Origin: Ctenosaura bakeri
Taxonomy: Eukaryota > Chordata > Lepidosauria > Squamata > Iguanidae
Direction: 5' to 3'
Assembly (NCBI GenBank): GCA_948474755.1
Contig: CAOLHI010000738.1
Coordinates: 310,001 to 374,000, forward strand
DNA length: 64,000 nucleotides
Of this stretch, positions 22,101 through 31,100 are shown one piece after another. Each line of letters begins with the position of its first letter. Positions within the stretch are counted from its first letter, which is position 1. The notes under the pieces were generated by a model. That model saw nothing but the letters and a program-made list of their open reading frames with translations. It did no database searches and had not been told where the DNA came from. Made by a program: the position numbers and the translations under genes.

Positions 22101-25100
22101 TCTTATTGTTCTTAACACTTCATGTTTAATGCTTAAACATCAAGGTCTGATCTGGAAAAACTGAAAGTTAATGCTGAAGAACTTCTGTTGGCTGAGAAGA
22201 CTGGAAAAATAAAAGGACTAATAGTCACACTTAAGGGAGATGGCAGTGGGAAACATGGAAGCTATGACTTTTACTCCCGCTACTTTGCACCCTGGTATGG
22301 TGTTTCAGAAGATCCTGTCACAGGTATGTTTGTATGTGACCGGAGAATCTTTGCTTATTTATGTGAGGCCGTAGTTGATGCTTTGTTATGTGACAGATGA
22401 ACAGCCATTTGGCCATTTTCAGCAAAAGTACAGAGCCCTATACCACCTTAAAGCAGGGTTGGGCACCTTCTTGCAGCATAGGGAATACACATGCCCTGTC
22501 TTTCTAACACTAGCAAAGCCCTCACTGATGAGGCTTGTTGGAGGGAGATGGCTAAAGTTGGAATTACACCAACAGCCTGTGGACATGCGGTGAACCTCCC
22601 AGATGTCTCGACAGTAGTAGATCCTGGCCACTATTTGTACTGACTTTTGACATGTTTCATAATTAGGGATCTAGCTTGTGGTTTTTAAAAAATAATTCCA
22701 TTAAATTTGCTTATCAGTCAAGTATCTCTATTTTTTTTTTAATTTGGTTGTGGAAGATTTATATGGGAGCGATGTCCAAATTTTCAGCCAGTTTGCATCC
22801 AATATCTGAATGTCTAGTTCAGCTTCCCATCCTGATTTACTCAGGATTAATCGCTGGTTAATCGATGAGACCTATGGTCGAGGTCTCCTGAGTAAATCAG
22901 TCAAGAGTCTCTAGTTTTTCAATATTTCATCATGCTCTTGTATGACCACTAAAGTAATTTCAGGTTGAGGCTATGTAGGTAAAGAGGTGGAGCTATGCTG
23001 GTGAGAGCCAAATCAGGGATGAGTTTTCGTGTCCTTCTTTCTGTGATATTCCTGAGCGCATCCCTTGATTTTCTTCCACGTAAGAGACTTCAGTTCATTC
23101 TATGGGAAAATAAAGTGCTGCATTTGGGGACAACAGGACAGGGTGAGCTTTGGAAAATCTAGCCTCCCTTTTTAACCCTGGGTAGCTAAGCCTTCACTGA
23201 TAGGCTTTACATGGGGGTGGATGGCTAGAGCTGGAACCTACACCAAGAGCCCAATGGATACACCGTGAACCTCCAAGAAGTTTTGGCAGTACACTAGCCA
23301 TGACTCTTTTCATTAGTTCATAGATACTATTCTAATAGGGGATAGTAAACCTTATTTGCTTTTGCATGCTGTCGGTGATTTTTTGAAATAAAGCATGTGA
23401 TGAGATTTAAACACTAAAAAGCCATATAAATGCTTAGTGTTACTGCTATGCTAATGTTGTCTTCTTTCCATTTTCTTTTAAGGATCTGCTCATGCAGTTT
23501 TAAGTAGTTATTGGTCACAACAACTGGGGGAAAAGGAAATGTGTGGTAAGAATCCCTATTTGTAGCATTTTTATTTTGCTTCTTAGTTTGATCTAAAAAG
23601 ATTTCCAAGGCAGCTTGTGTACAGTCAAATAGAAAATAATCTCCAACTTCAAACTTATAACCTGAAAGAAACAGAAATACAAATGGAAAAAGGGATGGGA
23701 AGGAGAGCGGAGAAAACAAGTTGTCTATCAGGAGGGCTGGCAGAATGTCCCTACTTCCCTCTATCACTCTGGTACAGAGTCCCTTAACTTGAGGTTAAGC
23801 AGAATGCATATTCTCTGGGATTAAGAAGTTTTCCCTCTGACAGGAGGATATCCTTAGAGATGCATGGCACAGTAATCAGACTTTCAAAGCAAGCTTGTGT
23901 TTCTCTTCCAGTGATCCATCAAAAAACAAATCATAGATAAAAGTAAGATATGTAGCTGAGGGAAATCATGTAATATAATGTCTTTCTCTAGTTGAACAAG
24001 CCACTTACCTAAAAATGTAAATATTTTTTTTATAATAATTTTTTATTGATTATATAACTAGAAAACAAAAGCAAAAAATTAAACACCATGTGTTATACAT
24101 AATAGTGAAAAAAAAAGAAAAAAATTTTTTTTCCTTTAAACATAAACTTACATTATTTTTTTTCTCTTTTACACTTGAAATCATAACCTTATTCAGCTTA
24201 TTCCATATCATACAGCTTATACATTTTTGTTACCTATCTTTAATTCTTATTTTCATTATATTCATTTTTAATATTATAGTTTCATTCTTAATTCTATATT
24301 TTCGGCTTCCATTTAACCTATTACTATTATTAATTATAATCTTATTACTTCAAAGCCAGTTAACTTTTAACTTTTTTTTTCCTTTTAAAAATTAAACATT
24401 ACATATCCAATTTCATCAATAGATCACAAGTTTAACACACACGCGTAATATAAAATAAAAATAAAAAATAAAAAATACAAAACCAAACCAAACCAAAAAA
24501 AAAATATATAAACCCACCCCCTAGAGCCAACTTTTTATTTAATCCACTTTCCAAAATTGCTATTCTTCTTGTAATAGGGTAGCTTTACCATCTCTTATCA
24601 AAGCTTTTTCCAAAAATATTTTCCAAATTTCCTCAAAATCATTCCCTTTTGTTAAACCTTTCATAAATCTAATTCTACATGTTAATTTATCATTAATTGC
24701 AATTTTCCACACTTCTTTATACTATTCCTCTATTTGAAATTTTCCATTTGTTTTCCATTTTTTTGCTATTATTAATCTCGCTGCAATTAACAAATTTGTT
24801 ATTAATTCTTTTCTTACCTGAGTACACTCAACCTTATTATACATAGACAGCAACGCTATATTTGGACATACTGGTATTACTACTCCTGTAATCTCTTTTA
24901 TCTCTTTAAAAACCTTTTGCCAAAATTCCATTATCTTTTTACAATTCCACCACATATGCATATAGGTACCAATTTCTTGACATCCTCTCCAGCATAATCT
25001 TGTATATTTCTCATCTATTTGATTTAATTTCACTGGAGTCAAATACCATTTCCAAACTATTTTATAATAATTCTCTTTTATTCTTATTGATAATTTTTTT

Positions 25101-28100
25101 AAATGACGTTGTTTCCAGATTTTTCTCCATTCTTGTATATCTATATTTTGTGCTGTCTCTTCCTCCCAGATTTTTCTAAGATAATCCTCTTCTTGTTCTT
25201 TTGCTAATATTTTATATATTTCACTTGTTGTACCTGTTAGTATTTCATTTTCTTGCATATTTTCTCTTTGGATAATAATTTGTTCAAATTTAGTATGTTC
25301 TTTAAAATCCTTAACATATCTTTTCATACTCTTTGTCCATTGCTCTAATTGTATGTAATTTAACCTGGATATTTTAGTTTCCTGCAATCTCTCTTTCATT
25401 CTATCTTTATTTATCATTATTTTCATCCAATCTTTTAATCTATATATTTTTTGTTTTTTAATTTCTTTCTCTATTATTTCTCTCAAATTCATTGGAAATT
25501 TTTCCATCATTACTATCGGAGTTAATGTTGATATATTCGGTATCAATTTTCTTTTATTTTTCTTCCATATTTCTATTATATTTTTTATAAAAGGATTTTC
25601 TATCTTTTCCATTTCTTTCTTTGAAAAATTCCTAAAAAATATATTTTCTAATTTCATCTCAATATTCTTATCTTCTGTCACTAACCAATCTAAATCACCC
25701 TTTCCTGAAACTCCATCTATAATATATCTCAATTGATTTGCATAATAATACCATTTTAAATTTGGAAGTCCCAGGTCACCTTCTTTTTGACTTTTATACC
25801 AATATTTCTTGTTAATCCTCGGTTTCTTATTACCATTACAAAAATTATTTAATATCTTTTGGCACTCCTTTAATTCTTCCTCTGATACTTTTATTGGTAA
25901 CATTCTAAACAAAAAATTAATTTTAGGTAATATTTTCATTTTTACCACTGCTATTCTATCAAACCACGATAGCTTTATATTTTTGTAATCCTCTAATTTC
26001 CGTTTAATTTCTAATCTTAATTTCTTAAAAATTTTTTCCTGAAGTCCTTGTAAATTTTTTGTAATATCTATTCCTAAATATTTAATTGATTCTTTTACTT
26101 TAAGTAACCTTTTTTTATTACTTATAAATTTTTGTATTTCTTCTTTAGTATAATTAAACAACATTATTTCTGATTTGGCCCAATTTATTTCTAATCCTGT
26201 CTTCTCCCCAAACTCTTTTAAATGTTTATCTATCCTATCTATCTTTTCAACCGAATCTTTAATTGTTAGCAATGTATCATCTGCAAATAAGCTTATTTTA
26301 TTTTTCTCCTTAACTCCAATTCCATCCAAATTCTCATCATTTCTTATCACATTCGCTAATATTTCTATAACTATTGCAAATAAAACTGGAGATAATGGAC
26401 ATCCTTGTCTCGTTCCTCTTGTTATTTGAATCTGCTCTGTAAATCCATCATTTACCATCACTACAGATGTATTATGTGAATATAATTGATTTATTAACCC
26501 TTTAAATCTCTCTCCTATTCCTAATTTATTTAATATTGTTTTTAACGCCGGCCATTCCACGCAAAGGCTTTAAATATATCTAACGCTAAAATTCCAGCTT
26601 TTTGTTTATCTCTATCCATTATATTTATTTTATTTATCGTTTTCCCTATTAAGTTTGCCATCTGTCTTCCTTGAATAAAACCACATTGATCTTTATGTAT
26701 ATACTTATAAATAAATTTATTTAACCTCTTTGCCATTATTGCTGTCAAAATTTTTGCATCTTGGTTTATTAAAGATATTGGTCTATAAGAACCTGGTTCA
26801 GTAGAATCCTTATTTGGTTTTAAAATTAATATTATTAATGATTGCTTCCATGATATTGGAATTTTTTCACCCTTTAATATACTATTGTATAACACTTTTA
26901 ATTTAGGAATTAAACATTTTTTAAATGTTTTATAATATTCTGGACCTAGTCCGTCCAATCCTGGTGATTTTCCTCCTTTTAAATTATTTATTACTTCTTC
27001 AATTTCCTCTTCAGATATCATTTCTTCCATCAACCCTTTATCTTGTTCTGTTAGCCTTTCTTTCCAATTTTTATCAATATACTCCTCTATATTCCCTAGA
27101 GATTTTTCCTCTGCTGAATACAATTCTCGATAAAATTCCTCAAATATTTTTAATTTCTCTTTCATCAGCCTTTTTTCTTTACCAAATTTATCTTTTACTA
27201 CGCCAATCATATTTCTAGTTTTTTTTTATTGTACTGATTTAGCCAGCATTTTAGAATTTTTATTACTATATTCAAAAAATTCCCTTTTCAAGTACTATAT
27301 ATTCCCATGTATAGGACTACTTTTGAACCCCAAAAAACTTTTCAAAAGTTGGGAGGCCGTCTTATACGCCGGCCCAAACGCCGGCCCCCGCCGCTGAGGC
27401 AACTCTCCTCCGCCGCCGCTGCCATCGCCTGCCCAAAACAACTACCCCGCCCTCCCCTGCCGCCCTACACCACCCCAGTCTTGTCCTCCTTTTAAGCTAT
27501 AGAGTGAATTAGGAAAAATTTAATCCACTTGCACTGTTTTATGTTTACATGTTTGATGACAAACAGCCTTATGTTTATAAGTGACAGTTTTCCTGTTAAG
27601 TACCTGCATGTCATAAGTCTTTGAATTAAAATTACCATATTGAAATCAAATCTGATGTTTTTTTAATTTTTATTTGGTGTGCATTGGAAGAGGGGTGGTC
27701 TTATACGGCAAGTATATCCTAAACTCTATATTTTTACTGGAAAAGTTGGGGGTCGTCTTATACGCCCAGTCGCCCTATACATGGGAATATACGGTATATT
27801 AAATTTTTCTGGACTTCATCCATTTCTATCTTTTCTAATTCATCTCTTTTTGCTTGTAATACTATAAATTTCTGTTTTGTTCTATCTATTATATAATCAT
27901 TCTCTAATTGTTTTATTTCTTCTTCTAATTTCAATTTTTTTTCTCCTAATTGTCTCTTTAATTTACTTGATTCTTTAATACATAATCCTCTTGCCACTGC
28001 CTTCATTGTATCCCATAATACATCTTGTGTTACTTCCTTATTATTTATATCCCAAATTTCTTGCCACTCCTTCTCTATTTTATTTACTATCTCCTTATAA

Positions 28101-31100
28101 TTAAGTATTTTGGTATCCAATCTCCACCTTTTTGCTTCTCTATAGTTCCTTTTCATAGTTATATCCAAATTCATCAAAGCATGATCTGTCACTTTTATTG
28201 TTTCAATTTCTGTATTTATTAATCTAGGTATCATATTCTTTGAGACAAAAATATAGTCTATTCTTGAATAATTTTTATAAACTGATGAATAATACGTATA
28301 TTTCTTTTCCTCACCCTTTATTAACCTCCAAACATCTATCAATTCATTTCTACTCACCAGTTTATTTAAAATTGTTATATTATTATATCTATCTCTAATT
28401 AATGGATCCGATTTATCTTTCCATCTATCCATCACCATATTAAAATCACCTGCCATTATTATATAATCTCCTTTCATATTTTTAATCTTGTTAAATATTT
28501 CTTCATAAAACTCTTTTTGCTTCTCATTAGGTGCATAAATATTCACTATAACATATATTTCTCCATCTATTTCACCTTGTATAATTACATATCTACCTTT
28601 TTCATCTAACTCCACACTTAATACAATAAAATTACATCTTTTGGAAATTATTATTGCTACTCCTCTTGATTTGGATGTACCAAATGCTTCCTCATAAGTG
28701 GCAACCCAGTTCAGTCTAAGCTCATTTTTTTTATCTCTTTTTCCATGTGTTTCTTGTAAAAAAATTATATCAGCCTTATCTTTTTTAAATATAGATTCTA
28801 TCCTTTTTCTCTTTATTATTGACCCTAAACCTTTCACATTCAATGTTGATATTCTCAATCTATTCTCCAGTTTTCATATTTCCATTCTCTTAATCGCACT
28901 CCCCATTGGCTCTTTAGTGTAGTGCTCCCCTTCTCCCCTTCCCTTCCCCCTTCCCACTCCCCTCCCCTTCCCTCCCTCCTCTCCCTCCCCTCCCCTACCC
29001 ACACAAACATTTGTCCCCCCTTTCTCTCCAAAGCAATTCTGCCTTGCCAACGACCACCTATGGTCTTGGGGGGGGGGTGAAGGTATACCAACTCCCGGCA
29101 CAGAGACCAATACCCTCTCCCGATTAATTTTCTTTCCCACATTTTTTCCCTCTCTTCCCCCTCCCTTCCCTCTCTCTACCCTTTTACTTTATATACATAT
29201 ACTTCAATCTCTATGCATAAACAATCTATAAGAATATATTCTAATCACTAATCATCAACTCTTCCCCTACTCTATAAAGCTCTCTTTCTTCTTCTTCTGT
29301 TATATCATATTATTTCTTCCAGTCCTCCTCATCCTCTATCCTTTCGTTTATCTCCCGAAGTCTTCTTCTCTTCTCCTCCAGTTGCTCCTCCCACTGCTCC
29401 TTCTTCTACTCCTCCAGCCACACCTTGCTCTTCCTTTTCATCTTGTTGGATCAGCTTCAGTTCTCTCAAAAGTTGCAATCCTTGTTCAAGAGAATTTATT
29501 CTGTGGTATTTACCTGCGCATTGGAATTTCAGGAAAATGGGATATCCCCAGGTATATCTTATTCCAGCCCTCTGTAGAACGATGATGCATGGTTTCATTT
29601 CTCTTCTCCAATTTATTGTTTCCCGGCATAAATCATTATAAATTTCCACTGTATTATCTCGATACTTCAATAATCCTGGATTTTTTCTGATAGCTCTCAT
29701 CAAATCATCTTTTTTGTTGAAATTTGCAACTCTCATAATAATGTCTCTGGGTGTTATTCCTCTCTTCGTAGCTGACACACGATGAATTCTTTCTATGTCA
29801 TGTTCTTCCCATAAAATCTCGGGAACAATGCTTTTTAACCATTTTAAAACTTCCTCTTTCAAGGATTTTTGATTTTGTTGTGGCAGCTCTGCAAATCCAC
29901 GAATCCTTACATTGTTCCTTCTATTTTGATCCTGGAGCTGAATAATCTGTTTCTCCAACACAGAAATCCTGTTATCATGTTCTGCTAATTTAGTCTGCTG
30001 ATCCCCTTGAGTTTTTTTTATCTCATCCACTTTAAAATCCAATGCTTTTAACTCTTGCGAGATTTTTTCCTGCATCTGCACCATTTCTCCCCTTATATTG
30101 GATGTTATTGTAGTTACAAGAGTTTGATTTGACTCTGTTATCAGCTTATGTATAAAAGTTTTCATCTCTTCATTAGCCCCGTTCGCCGCTTTTGGCTTGG
30201 TCGCCATTTTAATTTCTTTTTCGTCTCCGTTAGAGTTTAAGTTTGTATTTTCAAAATCTCTAACTAGACGATTATATGTTTTATCTGTTGCTGTAAGTCG
30301 TCTCCAAATAGGCTGTTTATGCACCTTTTTTTGTCTTGTTTGGACGACATATATCCAAGAGCCGAAAAAGAAAAACTGTTTTGCTTTGACTCCGTTTCAG
30401 CAATTCTTTCAGGTTTAAGCAGAGTCTTTTATTTTTCCTCCAATTGGAGAAGAATCAAAACCAATCCACTATCTTATCTTACATTCTTTCCCACATTATT
30501 TAGTTAATTGCTCACAGTCTTTCTTTATTTTAAAAAAGGCTTCTGGGGTTGTTTTATTTTCCTGTATTCCAAGAGACGAAAATTAGCCTCCTTGTGCCAT
30601 CACAGCTGGCTCCTCCCCCCCTAAAAATGTAAATATGCCTAGTTTCATCCTTGCAAGAGTATCTTTTTACATCTTAAAATTAATAAATTATCCTGTAGAA
30701 ATTATTCAATTGAAGCCTTATTTACAGATCACAGTTTCCCTCACATTTAATAGGCATGCCAGAAGCAAGCAAGAGCATTGAACAGTTGAAGGTTACAGTG
30801 CTATGCAATTGAAAGAGGCACATGAGTGCATTAGTGTCCTTTTTCCCTGTAAGGATGTGAAAATCTTACCCTCATTTTTATGTAGTTTCTCCAAATCGTG
30901 CATTTTATTTTTATTCTTATATCAGGTTGCAACTTTGCCACCCTGAAATTGGCTTGAGTTTGTGACACATATAATAATTTACACAGATTGTCCTTATTAA
31001 CTAAAATGTGCTTGTGTACATTTCTCTTCAGTTACATGCAAAATTTTTCCATTTTGCATAAACTTTATTTCTAGGAAATGCCCCATGGATTTCATAAATA

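Larger units (their letters stand above)
24025..30620 (-). mobile_element. full-length L1 LINE, 6.6 kb, antisense in PBLD intron 8
   Basis: Exact 16-bp target duplications flank it. The - strand reads 5' leader (30620-30208), ORF1, a G-rich inter-ORF spacer, ORF2 (endonuclease, RT, Cys-rich C-terminus), a 3'UTR of about 0.7 kb, an AATAAA signal near 24045 and an A-rich tail touching the left duplication. GC content is very low (A/T-rich codons), quite unlike the DIRS elements. ORF2 is broken by a 500-bp DNA transposon and two small frameshifts, so the copy is dead, but the perfect target duplication argues for a recent insertion. Confidence 0.95.

Noticed and set aside
24090..24395. Hydrophobic 101-codon + strand frame
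   Set aside because: It is antisense to the L1 3'UTR in very AT-rich DNA, which yields Leu/Ile/Phe-rich frames by composition.
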